From Heliocidaris erythrogramma (Eukaryota > Echinodermata > Echinoidea > Camarodonta > Echinometridae): a stretch of 64,000 nucleotides of DNA. Positions 45,117-58,163 of the stretch are shown one piece after another; within the stretch, counting starts at the first letter, position 1, and each line of letters opens with the position of its first letter. Where the stretch lies: the NCBI GenBank assembly GCA_025617745.1, contig CM046855.1, forward strand, positions 48,215,813 to 48,279,812. The letters run 5' to 3'. Made by a program: the position numbers and the translations under genes. The notes beneath the pieces were generated by a model. That model was not told where the DNA came from. It saw nothing but the letters and a program-made list of their open reading frames with translations, and searched no databases.

Positions 45117-47569
45117 ATGAAGTTTTAAACAACTACCCAATAACAATGATGCTGGTTTACAAGGTACCAAGACAAAAAGTGCTTTAAGTTTTAAACAACA
45201 AACGGAGCAAGCAGACATTGTAGCTACAAGCTGGTGAAACTTCCTACCTGCCGTGTCCGCATGGCATGTAACTTTAGGTGAGGACCAGCCTTGGCTCGTA
45301 GTTTTCTTGCTAACCAGAAGGTCACTTGTGGTTTAAAACCTTGAGTAAACTTTAAGTTTCTGAGACCATGAGTGCATCCGCACGGTTCTTAACTACAAGA
45401 TGACCTCAGAGTTTAAATCCACAAGCTAAATTTTAAGTTCACGATCTGTCATGTGAACGTGGCCTATAAGTGTCTGAAATAGTTGTTGTAGACTGAAAAT
45501 GTTAACTGCAGTTCATTTAATATACATGTATATGTAGTTTCATTTGCCTTCCACAAGAAAAGCAGTTGAAAAATGGTTGCAACTGAGCTGCGATAGGATG
45601 AGCATTTTTGCCATTTGCTTAGTTAATATGGATTCTTCTTATGTCTAAGCTTCTTCATTTTTAATGAAAAATGGAAATATTCTGTCAAAATATAATGTAA
45701 GAATAGATTGAAAACAAAGCAGTGTATACAATATTGATATAAATATATGTTTGGCATCAATAAGATTGTTGGAGCAAAAGAGAGGGGCAGAAATGTTGTA
45801 TATTTGTATCTCCATATAAGGAGAAAGAAAGAACATCGTGAAAACATATAAGTACATTTGCTTCTAATTACGTTGTACACTTTAATGTATAAAACACAAG
45901 GATCATCTTCCTACATTGTACCATATAGATATGAAAAATAGGAAAACATGTTGGTACTGTTTTTATAATTGGTCAACGAAAATATCAAATCCCAAATAGG
46001 ATTTGGGGATCAACTGATGCATCAGGTTATTTTGTGTAAGACAGGTGATACAGGAACATGGAATTATATAGTTTGTTTCTTTGAGAATCAAATCGATTTG
46101 CTTTGCCTGCTTTTATGATTTTACAATCAATGCTTGTTTTAGATCATTTTTTTAATGAATGAACTTGTAAATAATTTACCATTCATTATTGCATGTACAT
46201 ATTATATAGCAAAAAATGTTTAGATTTCTTTGGTCATGCCACTTGATTTTTTTTTATAATATGGTTAGAAGAAATTCGCTTTGTTTTAAGAAAAAAAAAC
46301 ACAGTGCTGATTAAAAATGATATTTTTATCAATTGTATTTAAGCTGTGATATATATGAGATTACAAAATAGTGTAAGAGTTTGCCTATTGTATAACGATC
46401 AAAGAAGGTCTGTTAAATAGATTTACCTACTACAAAGTGAACTGATCATTTAGTTGACATGATCTGCAAATGCTTGTGAGCACATTCAGGTACACAGTTC
46501 AAAGTAGATGCTTTGAGGTTACAAGTACATGTACTATACTGACAATTTTTTGCAGTCGAAACAAGGAGCCTATTATTTATATTATACAATGGTCTTTTGT
46601 TGTTATTATTACTATAATTACTATTATCATTATTATCATAATCATTATTACAAGCATATCTCCTACATTCAGTAAAATTTGATGTAAAGGCGCATATGAG
46701 CAATATGCTGATCTAAAAGGATTCCCCTTAATGTCACATGTATAATTATTATCTTGTATTATTATTAATAGTATTACAACATGATAAAAACTACTTTCAA
46801 AAAATAAACTCGAGACAATTTCATTAGCCCTGTCTATCGCCTTTAGAAATGTGCGAACATTACAATGGTGTATTAAATAATCCGAAACTGATTTCTATGG
46901 GCAGTACAATAGGCCTTTGAAATTCCCATTGAGTTTATTTTTCGAAAGTAGTTCTTATCGTGTTTTACTATTATGTGTGATTGATCGTAGAAATGCAGAT
47001 ACAATAACTGTTCATTTTACAAAATATTTCAATCATGAGGTGGTCATAACATTTAACGTGAAGGACAATCGCAAGGTTATAATCAAGATTTTGATTTGGT
47101 GCAATCTGCACAGTTATTCAAAGAAAGGCTTGAGAATAGATACATGTGTAGTTTAAACTATCCTTAGTGTGTTTAGGTGTTTGGAAACCTTTGCAGGTTA
47201 AAACATAATCATGTGTGATTTATGAGGAAATCGACTTTTCATCAGCTATTTAATGTAGCTATTATTTGTACAAAAATATCAAAGAATTGATGAGATTTCA
47301 GCATATTGTTTATACATTAATCTGTCATGGAATAAACAGAAGGACTTGATACCATGTTACCCCCCCCCCCCCCCCCAAAAAAAAAAAAGAGTAAAAAAAA
47401 TAACGGGATAGTTATTTATCAAGGTCAATGCTTTAGAGAAAATGAAACATGACGTTCTTGTACATAGCAGTATGTAACAACATATCTCTTCAATAAATGT
47501 GAAAGAAAAATGAGACACATGTCTGTGGTTTCAACCATTCTTTTAGTCTCACGTTTTGTGCTTTTCCTA
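45117..47569. other. sequence downstream of sororin, no genes recognised
   Basis: AT-rich. Possible poly(A) signals AATAAA near 46802, 47330 and 47489. A C run followed by an A run is at 47360-47388. Confidence 0.45.
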
Positions 47570-47720
47570 TTTGTCCATTATATTTCATATGTAATTGGGT
47601 TTTTCTATTCCAATGTCCATTAAATTGTAATTGGGTTTTTCTATTCCAATGTCCATTATATTGTAATTGGTTTTTTCTATTACAATGTCCATTATCTTTC
47701 ATATGTAATTGGGTCGGAGC
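47570..47720 (+). repeat. 36-bp tandem repeat, about 4 copies
   Basis: Units of the type TGTCCATTATATTGTAATTG followed by GGTTTTTCTATTCCAA repeat four times with minor changes. Confidence 0.8.
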
Positions 47721-48481
47721 CTCAACCGCGAAGGGATGACATTCGGTAGAATTTTTTCTCATGAAAGGCAAGAAGTGGTACATGTTCATGCCATATAATT
47801 TTATATCAAAGAACAAAAGCGCAACAAAACCATGCTAACCATTATGTTGCCATAACATATGTATTAGTTCGGCTGGACGGAATTCCCTTCCGTCGAGAAA
47901 ATCTTGAAATTATGAAGTACATGTAATATGTAGCAACAGAATGGAAAGTCTTGTGTGTATCGTGTTCTTTGAAGTAAAGTTGGATATATTATAGAGAGAT
48001 TACAGAATGATGACTTTAAAAGAAGTTGAAAGCAGAAGAAGAAATATACATAAAACAGAACTTGCAATATAGGCAATCTTTATGGTTTCCCGGATAAAGG
48101 CGGACACGCCAGCAAGCTTAAAGGCAAAAAAAAAATGACTTGGATACTGGATAATTCAAATCAATATCTATTCTACATCCATCCTCCCACAGCGCCCCCA
48201 TGTAATTTGATTTCACCTGTATCAACTGAATCATGAATACGTACAGTAGGCCCATTTCCAGGTCTGTATCCCATCATATTTCGATTTTTTTATAGTGTGC
48301 GTTTTGATTACACCGATAATAATACCAGTGATGATAAGAATTAGAGGAAAAGAAGAAGAATGATGATGATGCTAATGGAAATAATCAGTTAAAATATTTA
48401 TGAATGCGCCATCTTCTAGTACAAGGTGGTAATGTACTGATTTGAATATGTTGAATGAACATGTTACGAGCCCTCTGAGAC

Positions 48482-48662
48482 ACCCCCCCCCCCCCCCCCC
48501 CCCCCACCAGCGGCCGCTTTCCTAGCCTCGTGCCCCCCCCCCCCCAAAAAAAAAAACCCAAACAAACAAACAAACGAAACAAAACAAAACTAGTCACACG
48601 CTTCGCCACTGGAAGTAGTACATGCAGTACATTTCTCGCCCCCCCCCCCCCCCAAAAAAAAA
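48482..48662. repeat. cluster of poly-C and poly-A runs
   Basis: C runs at about 48483-48505, 48533-48545 and 48640-48653, two of them directly followed by A runs. An open frame here is an artefact. Confidence 0.8.
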
Positions 48663-49009
48663 AAAAATCACGAAGGAACGGAAAACGGTACAGTCATGTA
48701 TAACAAGCTGAAAATAAGCAGTGGCTTTTGGCATGATAATACGCATTCAAGTAGGCAATGGAGCACTAAATAAGTAATGGACCGAAATAAATAGTCCATA
48801 TAAGCAACCGAGCATAATAACAACCATCCGAGGGAGGCAATGTAGGAGTAGAGTTATATTTAATTTTTCTGTCTGTGGCATTCTGTCATCCTACGTAACA
48901 CCGAGAGGGGTCGTGACTTGTTCATGCAACATCCAATCATTAATCATCGTGACCAAATTTAGAATAAGAAATGTAATAATGATTAATAACAGATGGTCTA
49001 TTTTGACCG

Positions 49010-49205
49010 AACTGCTAAGAAAGCTGGTGTATGCTTGTGTAAAGTAAGCAACCAGAGGACCGACGGCTTTAAGTTCTCTCCGAGGGACTTGGTAATGAGG
49101 ATTAATGCTTTACCAAAAGGGCACTAGGGGGCATCCACTTGTTTTGGAACCCCGTGTAATCCCAGTTACGTGACCACTGCTCTACTACTGAGCCATCGCG
49201 CCATA
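49010..49205 (-). mobile_element. second tRNA-derived SINE family, inverted copy
   Basis: On the minus strand a tRNA-like head (GGCGCGATGGCTCAGTAGTA) and a body ending in ACCAGCTTTCTTAGCAGTTC match the copy at 14517-14715. Confidence 0.6.
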
Positions 49206-49261
49206 GTAGTTAAGATACAAATGATTTACTATTATAACTCTCCTCTACAAGGGATTTAGGT

Positions 49262-49483
49262 ATGATTTCCCCGGCTTTCGCCGAGTCGCTCAAGGCGCTA
49301 AAGCATTTGAGGAATATATTCTTACCGGGTCCACATTTACCTCACCTGCATGGGTAGAGAGTTGTAAACGTCGATCAATGTCTTGCCAAATGACGATGGT
49401 GATGATGAAGCAGGGATTCGAACCCAGTACGTTGTGATTCATAGTCCAGTGACTTATCCACTAGACCACAAAACCTCTACAAA
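49262..49483 (-). mobile_element. tRNA-derived SINE (family 1), 3'-truncated
   Basis: GAGGTTTTGTGGTCTAGTGG and GGGTTCGAATCCC (A and B box regions) with the CCGGCGAAAGCC-type body. It lacks the ATT tail. Confidence 0.75.
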
Positions 49484-49532
49484 TTAATATCAAAGTATAA
49501 ACGGAACAATATGGGGGAAACTTGGGTACGGT

Positions 49533-49559
49533 GGGGGGGGGGGGGGGGGGGGGGGGGGG
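49533..49559 (+). repeat. 27-base G homopolymer
   Basis: Uninterrupted G run. A similar broken run of more than 25 G lies at about 51556-51589. Confidence 0.85.
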
Positions 49560-52500
49560 ATGGAATGGCAAAGCATTCAAAAATTTAAAAAAAATCGAAT
49601 CATGATTCTATTGAATATCAATTTAATATCGAGGAACGAAATTACAGCAGAATTTCAAATAAAACCACAATATTCATGAAAACATGTCTCAGCCAAATGG
49701 CTGAAATACCATGAATACAGTTCCGTTAATGCAATTTTCATTACTGAAAATACAATAGGAGTCCATTAGTCGAAATTAATATGGTACGTTTGTGACGCAA
49801 AATTTCGCCGGGCTGCTTAGCGATGATGGTGTTTTTTAACGGTCCGTTGAAGATATAAAGTGGAAATCCATTCTGATACATATTGGACTTTGTTACATGT
49901 AAATATCTGAGAGGAAACGTCGGTGAAAGCTCAATAAACATCGATGAATGAAAAAGTTAACGAATTTTTCAAGTTGTGGTCGATCGAACAAATTGAACGA
50001 CTCTATGATATCTCCTTATTGCTTATTAACACCATTATACACATTATAAAGTTACTATTATTTCATCATTTCTAACCAATAATGGATAAAATATTATGCT
50101 CGAGTACTATATCGGGCCACATAACTATTATCCTGAACAAATAGTATAAATTTCATTACTTATTTTTAAGATAAAAATCCAATAATTGTACTTTTGTTGA
50201 TCTCGAAGTAATATCACAAAGTAAATTACCAAAATATGAAAATGTTGATGGTAATGATGATGATGAAATAATAATAATAATAATCATGATTTTAAGTGTT
50301 ATTATCCTCATCATCACACTACTACTACTACTACTACTACTAACAGTCATCATCATAATCACCATCATCATATTCTCGGCGTATTGTGTTAGTGCTGCCG
50401 TGATAATTTTACAGACATGAGAGACACTCAGTTTATGATCATGCTTGCGCGCCAGTTCATGCGTTCATTTACAACCAATCAAACAAATTGATTTTTATGT
50501 TCAGTCGACCTGGACGTAGCTAGTATCACACATAAAAGCAAAAAGGCGTCACAACCATTATGATGAGGAACATGAATTGCCATAGCGACAGATTGTGTGT
50601 TAAATATCAACAGATGATAATGACACAGTGAGGTGAACCTGTTGCCATTACAAAGCAATTTTGTTAAAAAGTGAAGTTTTCAACAACTTTTGTGTGATAA
50701 GCAAATATAAATATATATTTTCTCTTGATTATCATGGCATTCGTTGAAAAGCATTTTATGTTTTGCATCGTTTTATTATATAACCATTTTGCATGTTTTG
50801 GTGATAACCTAGGTTGAATATACACATATTCTCCCCACCCCCCAAAAAGAGTTAAATACTAAATTTATAAGTAATACCAACTAACGTATTCTACGAATTT
50901 GTTGAAATGCGTGTTTCTTTGTGTTTCTGAAAAACGATAATTGATTTCTCAACAGTCATAGAGATATAAAACATGTAAGCCTTTATATCAAATCGGATTA
51001 AGCTTGACAAACCTGTTTCCCTACTTCAAATGAATATTAAATTTGAATCCAAATTGATCGAAATAAATTCGATGAATTGAATGCAGTCTTAATTTATTAA
51101 TGGGTAGTTTAATCAACAAGATTTTTTTTAAATCTTCAAATTTTGAGCCCAGAGCCCTGAGAAATTAAGAACCTGTTCCGACCAAAGCATTGATGCCAGA
51201 TCTTGCCACTGGAGATGCCAAAATAAAAACTACACATGAGATTTCTTTAAAAATACAAGAGTTCCAAATTGAACTTTAATGAAAATTTGTTTAACCCCAT
51301 CATGCCCGAAGGCGTATCCAAATATATATAAAATTGAGGAAACTGATTGCTTTCCAGGATAATCATCGTGGCCGTGCATGTTTTTAATGAGCGGAGGGTA
51401 TTAAATTCAAGCAAATTTGCCGACAACATTTGAATAAAAAAACTCAATCTCATTTCCACTTTACGTTGTAATAGAATTCGCTTTTTCAAGTACTGTGCAG
51501 TACATCCAAATATGTCAGTTTCATTAGCATTGCCAGTTTCGATGTTCACGCTAGGAGGAGGGGGGGGGGGGGGGGGGGGGTGGGGGGGGGTGAACGTGCA
51601 AACTAATTCAACATTAATCATAGGCCTAGACTCATATTTGCCCATAGAAATGTACCGACAAATCTCAAAATACTTACCATTGTGAATAATTGCCCCCAAC
51701 CCCACCCACCATTGGGCTACGATAACGACGAGATTGGTAGGCCTTTAACTCCAGCATCATTTACGCGTATTCCAATAATCAATAGAACGAGAAGAGACGA
51801 GGAGAAAACGATTCATTCAATTGACCAAGAGTAATCAAATGAAATTCTATTAATTAGAATACAAACATCGTGGAGAAGACGGGAGAGGCGAGCCTCTTTC
51901 TCTCTTATTTATAACAGAAACACATGGTTGTCCGCTTGCTCATTAATTAGCAACTGTCCTCGAGCCTACAGCTAGGACTTGGCAGACTTTTGAATTATAA
52001 AAAACAAACCTCTTATACAATGGTTGTTATAGGATGCATTTGGAATGGAGACAGGATGGAGTTAGCGTACAATGGCGGGTATTTTTTGTCGAATTAGAAA
52101 TCATTCCAGAAAAATTTCGAAGGGGGGGGGGGGTGCAAAATTTTAGATAAACGTGCCTTGTAGCCTTGCTCTTCACAAACATGAGTTTTGTTTCCTCCTG
52201 TGTCCCATGTTTCCAAAGGCCTATCTTATTGAAATGTGAACTGAAAGAAAAACAAGTTCTTAATAAGTCTCCAAACTTGTGGAAGGAAAGGTGTATCATA
52301 AAGTATTTCAAAGGGGCAGTACCCCCCCCCCCCTCCAAGACAAGGAGTGGGCATCTTTACTAAGAATGGATATGAAAAAGCTCGATCGGCAGGCCAAGAA
52401 ATTTCACAATGCCCTCCATGACTGATGTATTGTGGTGTATCATCAGTCTGTTCCTGCCGTTAATGTACAGGCCTATTTCATCTGCCGTTTCCATGGTTTT

Positions 52501-52718
52501 ACAATATTTTGTTTGTTTCCAAGGCTATGCGCCTAAAATCCTAAAGCTATGCGCCTAAAATACAATGTAAATAAATGGCGTAAGATTTTCACTTTCACTA
52601 TGAATGAACAGTCAAAAGTTAACATGGACGAAATCATAAAATCGGAGGAACTCGTATAAAGCTGAAGATAGTATTCACAATAAACTGAATTGCCAATTGA
52701 AGATACCCAACGCCTATA
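49560..52718. other. intergenic, no genes recognised
   Basis: AT-rich with triplet microsatellites (AAT and ACT at about 50268-50342) and G runs at 51556-51589 and about 52119-52131. A tandem AAAATCCTAAAGCTATGCGCCT-like duplication sits at about 52526-52560. Confidence 0.45.
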
Positions 52719-53032
52719 AGCCATTTCGGAGTTGCAATCTGAGCATGAGCAGATAAAGGTCATCTGTACCAAATTCTAAAACCCACTGACACTAATATTC
52801 GATATGTGCTCATGAATGTCATGTAATCATTATTCAATTATGCACTAATGGTGCATTCCATGATATCCAGGTGGAAGTATTCTTTTTAAAGGGGGAAACA
52901 AAAGCTATTCATGAGGCACCTCTATCACTCCCAGAGTTATTTTTCTGAAGTGCACATAAAGGGACCCTCCATGTCTAAAATATCTGTGGATATTTGGGGT
53001 CATTTGTACCATGCGCTAACCCCGAACTGGCT
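52719..53032. mobile_element. 314-bp TA-flanked MITE, copy A
   Basis: Ends AGCCATTTCGGAGTT and GCTAACCCCGAACTGGCT are imperfect inverted repeats, flanked by TA. Nearly identical to the reverse complement of 56712-57025, also 314 bases. Confidence 0.85.
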
Positions 53033-53636
53033 TATTGCATGCTATTCGTCCGATTTTCGCTGAAACTTTCATCGGGTTGGTTTATCAAATTTATTGCTCC
53101 CATCCAAACCAGCCTTCAGGGAAAGGCTGTGTATGATGAATACTTTACGTCAATGAAATAAGTTACATTGTATATCTGTTTTGCATAGAGATGAACATGG
53201 TGAATATTTCATAACGTTATGGCGACGACCTTGAGAAGTGGCTGGTGTGAGCTTAAAAGCCGCCGGAAAGATTGGAACAATAATTTATGATGCATCTTCC
53301 TAATCGTTTGCATCACGGTTTACCATTTTTGTCGCGCCGATACCTCCAAGCCCCCCCCCCCCCTACCAAATCATGAATAATGCATATGATATATAGCAGG
53401 TCTACTCTAGTGCAAGTCATTCCCGTGATGACAGATCTCAAACATTACACTAATTTCGAAAATAATTAAATGATTCGACTATGGTGTCAGATTCGATCCT
53501 TGGGAAAGGGACTGGTGATTTGGGATTAAGTACGGGGGAAAAAGGGACGTTTTTTTGATAGCTAGTGACATTGGGAAGGGAGTATTTAAAATATGACGGA
53601 AAGTTAATTCATTAGAATATTGAGTAGTGTAGTAAC

Positions 53637-53648
53637 AGCAGTAGTAGT

Positions 53649-53686
<38 letters not shown>

Positions 53687-53702
53687 TAGTAGTAGCAGTA
53701 GT
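53637..53702 (+). repeat. AGC/AGT triplet microsatellite
   Basis: AGT and AGC triplets, about 22 units. Confidence 0.9.
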
Positions 53703-54389
53703 CGGTAGCAGCAACACTAGCACTATTGTCTTCAGATAAGCTATATTTTATATCATTTATCGAGTGAAAATGCATTACAATGCAAACAGCTTATTCGTTT
53801 TCATAAATAATGCAGTCCGATCAGAAAAGCGTCGATATCTCATATCATTGTAATTTATATCACACTAATGGTATCACCCTTCCAAATATATGGACAATGC
53901 AACACTATGAATAGCACATCAAATTAAAAGATAAATAATTGATGACCCTTATGATCCACTGCTTCCAAGCGATGGGACACTGCGTTGACGGTTGATTAAG
54001 TACGCATGAAATTATATTGTATCCTATTACATCACTCACAGCACAGGAGAAGTGGTTTTTTCTTCAAATACTAACATATCTAATATAGAGAGAGGTTCGT
54101 AGGTATAGGGGGGGGGGGTGACACCCTAACCAATCCCCCGCCCCCACCAACAACAAAAAAAGGAAGATAATAATTATCTTTCAGCAAACCTCTGGATACA
54201 GGTCTATTATGTATGAATGTTGTTGCATGTTTTGTAATTTTTAAGGATCTCTTATTTCCTATCATATCCCTCAAATTAGTATTGAGAACTTTGGGGAATA
54301 GCTGTACAATTGTGGAGTCTTCTTCTACCCCCCCCCCCCCAACTAAAAATTCTCTACCCATACCACTGCTTAGAGCAGTAACGTCATCT

Positions 54390-54528
54390 GGGGAGCGTTT
54401 CATGAAAGGAAGTTGTCGGATATTTTATCCGACAACTGTTATAAGCTACTGAAATCCTTGCATCTGATTGGCTGAGAGCAAATTTGTCGGATAAAATATC
54501 TGACAAGTCCTTTCATGAAATCCCCCCC
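54390..54528. mobile_element. GGGGAGCG-type MITE (copy 5)
   Basis: GGGGAGCGTTTCATGAAAGG and CCTTTCATGAAATCCCCCCC enclose the family core. Closest to copy 1 at 2547. Confidence 0.85.
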
Positions 54529-56452
54529 GAACATTCATATACAGTGGAGAATTTAGAGGGCACAACCGACCCATACCCCGCCACCTTTTAAAACATTTCC
54601 CCCTTGATTGTATGCATGTACGTATTCGCAAGTAAATTATGTCCTCTTTTTTTACACAAAGCCTGAATCCGCGTTCACATGAGCACAATGTGATTTTTTT
54701 TTGGTAAGTTTAATTTTGGATCGACTGGCTTCTATTATTCTCTGACGCTTACCTATTCTGAATGAAATATTATCCGCCATTTCTGCTGCATTCTGCACTG
54801 AGAATTTCAATTCCATTGCATTCAATGCATGTGGCACTGTGCCATGTGCAATAAGCTTTGAACATTTTGAAGAGCTAGAATGTGTTGTTCTGTAATGAAG
54901 TTTGTAGATTGCGTGACCGATGCCTACTCGATTATCTGATTATTATTTTCTCCACCCCCTTCTCTCTCTCTCTCTCATTTCGTTCCCTCTCTCTTTCTCT
55001 TTTCTTTCTCCCCCCCCCCCCCCCTCTCTCTTTCTAGCTTTCTCATCATCCCTTTTTTCTATTTCACTCATTCTTTTTTTAAATTATTATTAACAAAGGT
55101 ATATGCATGACGACCTGACTCAAAATACAGCCATTATAACATATCATACTCCGTTTCGTGAATTGCAGGCTTACTTTGTTATCTGGTCGCTAAATCTGAT
55201 TTGCTTCGTAGTCCTGTATTATATTTAAGAAATTGGACCTGCACAACGCAACGCTAATCAGATTGCCTTGAACATCTCGAAGATAAGATGCCATCTGTAA
55301 TTCTCGGTTAAACTTTGATGTCTTAAAGACACTTCTCAGAAATATGTTTACTTACGCGTGGTAAACGAATTACCAAGTGCCAATGATAAAACAGGAGCAT
55401 TGTTGAGTTTTGATGATTCTGGAGAGGAAAGCACTAGCTCCCCCCCCCCCCTTAAATGAAAAAAAATCCCTATCAAATTCTGTTAAATAATATTATCCGG
55501 AATAGAGCACAAGGAATATGATTTTTATCAAGTTGTATGCGATGTAAATGCAGAAAACGGAAACTAGGCCTATGTGGTTAACGGAAAGAGAGAGAGAGAG
55601 GATTATTGCTCTAAAAACATATAACAACTAATTAAAAAAAAAACACACAAAACAAAACAAAACAAAAAAAAGCATTTTACAACAGGATTTATCTCCACAT
55701 CTGACCCAATAATTCCTGAGCTGCCCTCCTCCCTTAATTCACATGTAAATGCTTGCTAAGTCGCAAAATTTAACACAACTCTTATGTTCAGGTGAAAAAT
55801 TCAGGCTAGATAAAACAGTAACCTCTTGAATGATTATGTCTAAAGTATTAGAGAAAACTTAGGGCCAGGCACAACAATCCAAATATCTCAATCACGGTTG
55901 TGAGAAAACTAGATAGACAAGAAGCATCACATAACCACAGGTCACACTCTAACATTAAGAGAGTTCAAAAAGTTATGGACTGACCACTTGGTGAGCTATC
56001 TTTAGGGACGTGTTTGCACTGAAGCTTATCTTTTAGTTGAAAATGCAAACAGTATTAATTCAGCAGCCAAATTCACTTATTGATTAGCATTGGTATAATT
56101 AAATCAAGCAACGGCAAAGCACTGGCTCAGAATCTAGCTAATAACACACACACAAATGCACGCCAGTGTGTTTTGAAAACAGGTTATCGATCTCTCCAAA
56201 TTACCAACAGAATGAGCAAATCTGTATAGGGTTCGATGCTAGGTTGCCATGGGCAACCGTTGAAGTGTGCCCGACTATTCGGTTTCGTTTTGAGGAGTGT
56301 CTGCTTCTCACCCATTCTCAAGTACGAAAAGCAAGACTCAAACGCGAGTGTTTAATTGAATATGGTTTTAATTTTGGATGTTCGGTGGTAGTCTGTGGTA
56401 GCAGACCTGGGGAGCGTTTCATCAAGTGTATTGTCACTTATTTTTTACACAA

Positions 56453-57075
56453 GACACGCTGACATTGCAGATCCCCCAAATTAGAATAAAAGTAACACTT
56501 GGTGATCGATCATTTTGCTGTGCAACTCCTAGACTATGGAATAATTTACCCATAGATATTAGGACATCTCAAACATTACAAAGCTTTAAAACAAAAATGA
56601 AAACCTATTTGTTTAAACATTGACTTAATATCATTTATGGTCATGCATTAAATAATATATACCATTGTCCATTAGAATAGCATCTAGGAGCTCTTGCAGC
56701 GCAATAGAATAAGCCAGTTCGGGGTTAGCGCATGGTACAAATGACCCCAAATATCCACAGATATTTTAGACATGGAGGGTCCCTTTATGTGCACTTCAGA
56801 AAAATAACTCTGGGAGTGATAGAGGTGCCTCATGAATAGCTTTTGTTTCCCCCTTTAAAAAGAATACTTCCACCTGGATATCATGGAATGCACCATTAGT
56901 GCATAATTGAATAATGATTACATGACATTCATGAGCACATATCGAATATTAGTGTCAGTGGGTTTTAGAATTTGGTACAGATGACCTTTATCTGCTCATG
57001 CTCAGATTGCATCCCCGAAGTGGCTTATATATAAATATAGTTTCTGCGCTCTATAAATGATTTTTTATTATTATT
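56453..57075 (+). mobile_element. CR1/L2-type LINE 3' end, with a nested MITE
   Basis: The frame ending at 56623 reads LGDRSFCCATPRLWNNLP, later LQSFKTKMKTYLFKH and stop. GDRSF, LWN-LP and SFK-K-KTYLF are the typical C-terminus of CR1/L2/jockey-like reverse-transcriptase proteins. The 3' part ends GCGCTCTATAAATG and an ATT tail. The 5' portion is missing, as in most LINE copies. Confidence 0.75.
56712..57025. mobile_element. 314-bp TA-flanked MITE, copy B (inside the LINE tail)
   Basis: AGCCAGTTCGGGGTT and CCCCGAAGTGGCT ends, flanked by TA. Reverse complement of copy A with few differences. Confidence 0.85.
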
Positions 57076-57404
57076 ACTGACAAAGTTGCTCTCAGCCAAT
57101 CAGATGCAAGGATTTCAGTAGTTTATAACAGTTGTCGGTAAAAATCACTGACAAAACGCTTGAGGAAACGCTCCCCAGATGGGCTGTATAGCTAAAAGGC
57201 AAGACTGGTTTGCAGCTTGGTTTCTTTGGAAGCCAGTGAACATGGTTGCTTTTTATTTTCGATGTAAATCTGTTTGTAAAAGTTCTTATACAGATACAAT
57301 GTAAGATCCGGAAATTTCTAATTGAGTATTATGAAATGTGACCTTCGTTAATTTTTAAAAAAATAAATGTATCAGAGCAACCAATAGTTAGTCAGTTTCT
57401 CTCA

Positions 57405-57435
<31 letters not shown>

Positions 57436-57480
57436 TTCTATCTCCATCCCCCTCCCTCTCTCTCTCTCTTTCTTTCTATC
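57405..57480 (+). repeat. C/CT microsatellite
   Basis: A C run followed by CT repeats in two blocks. Confidence 0.9.
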
Positions 57481-57648
57481 TTACTACAATTAATGGCGCT
57501 CATAATTATTCGAATATTAACTCCTGTTTGGTGACCAAACATGAATAAAGATTTCAAGAGCTGTCGAAATGTCTGTTCTTCGCGCAAGCGCAGATGAAGA
57601 TTTTAGGATTTGTCACCTTAAAAACAACAAAAACAAGAAAAATAATAA

Positions 57649-57672
57649 ATGAATGATGATGATAATAATAAC

Positions 57673-57707
<35 letters not shown>

Positions 57708-57782
57708 GAATAAAATAATAATAATTATTATAATATTAGTAATAATAGTATTAATAATAATAATAATAACAAAAATACTAAT
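57649..57782 (+). repeat. AAT triplet microsatellite
   Basis: GAT, then AAT triplets with AAC and ATT interruptions, directly left of the palindrome. Confidence 0.9.
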
Positions 57783-57837
57783 AAAAGTGAGTTCTTGTAG
57801 ATGTATAGCGTTAACGTCTGTCAGACTTGACACTCTT

Positions 57838-57950
57838 GGCGCTCTATGACCATGCACTATGAACATGGCGAACAAAGAAGCGGACAAAATATACAGCTCC
57901 TCATTGTACCTTCCACAATCGCTCTGGTAGACAAAAGAACATCCCTTCAT
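57838..57950 (-). pseudogene. degenerate copy of the membrane peptide on the left palindrome arm
   Basis: On the minus strand from ATG 57950: MKGCSFVYQSDCGRYNEEL, then YILSASLF. It matches the right-arm peptide, but the hydrophobic part is changed and shortened and the frame runs on past the arm without the matching stop. Confidence 0.25.
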
Positions 57951-58028
57951 TTCTATTATGTAAAAGTATGTAGAACAGGTGTCACATGCTTTAATATTCA
58001 CCTGTTCTACTTATTTTACATAATAGCA

Positions 58029-58163
58029 ATGAAGGGATGTTCTTTTGTCTGCCAGAGCAATTGTGGAGGGTACAATGAGGAGCTGTATATTTTGTCCGCT
58101 CTCTTTGTCATCGTGTTCATAGTGATGGTTTTCATTGGCTTTATCATGCATGGCTGCTTTTAG
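58029..58163 (+). CDS. possible 44-aa single-pass membrane peptide on the right palindrome arm
   Basis: ATG at 58029 and TAG at 58161 enclose MKGCSFVCQSNCGG, then EELYILSALFVIVFIVMV and a short end with HGCF. It has three Cys near the N-terminus and one long hydrophobic helix. The left arm encodes a closely similar start on the other strand. No family recognised; may be chance inside a repeat. Confidence 0.3.
   Translation: MKGCSFVCQSNCGGYNEELYILSALFVIVFIVMVFIGFIMHGCF

Larger units (their letters stand above)
56409..57176. mobile_element. GGGGAGCG-type MITE (copy 6), split by a LINE insertion
   Basis: The left part runs from GGGGAGCGTTTCATCAAG to about 56452 and the right part from about 57076 to CGCTCCCC. 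Joined, they give a full-length family member in reverse orientation. The gap holds a LINE 3' end. Confidence 0.78.
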
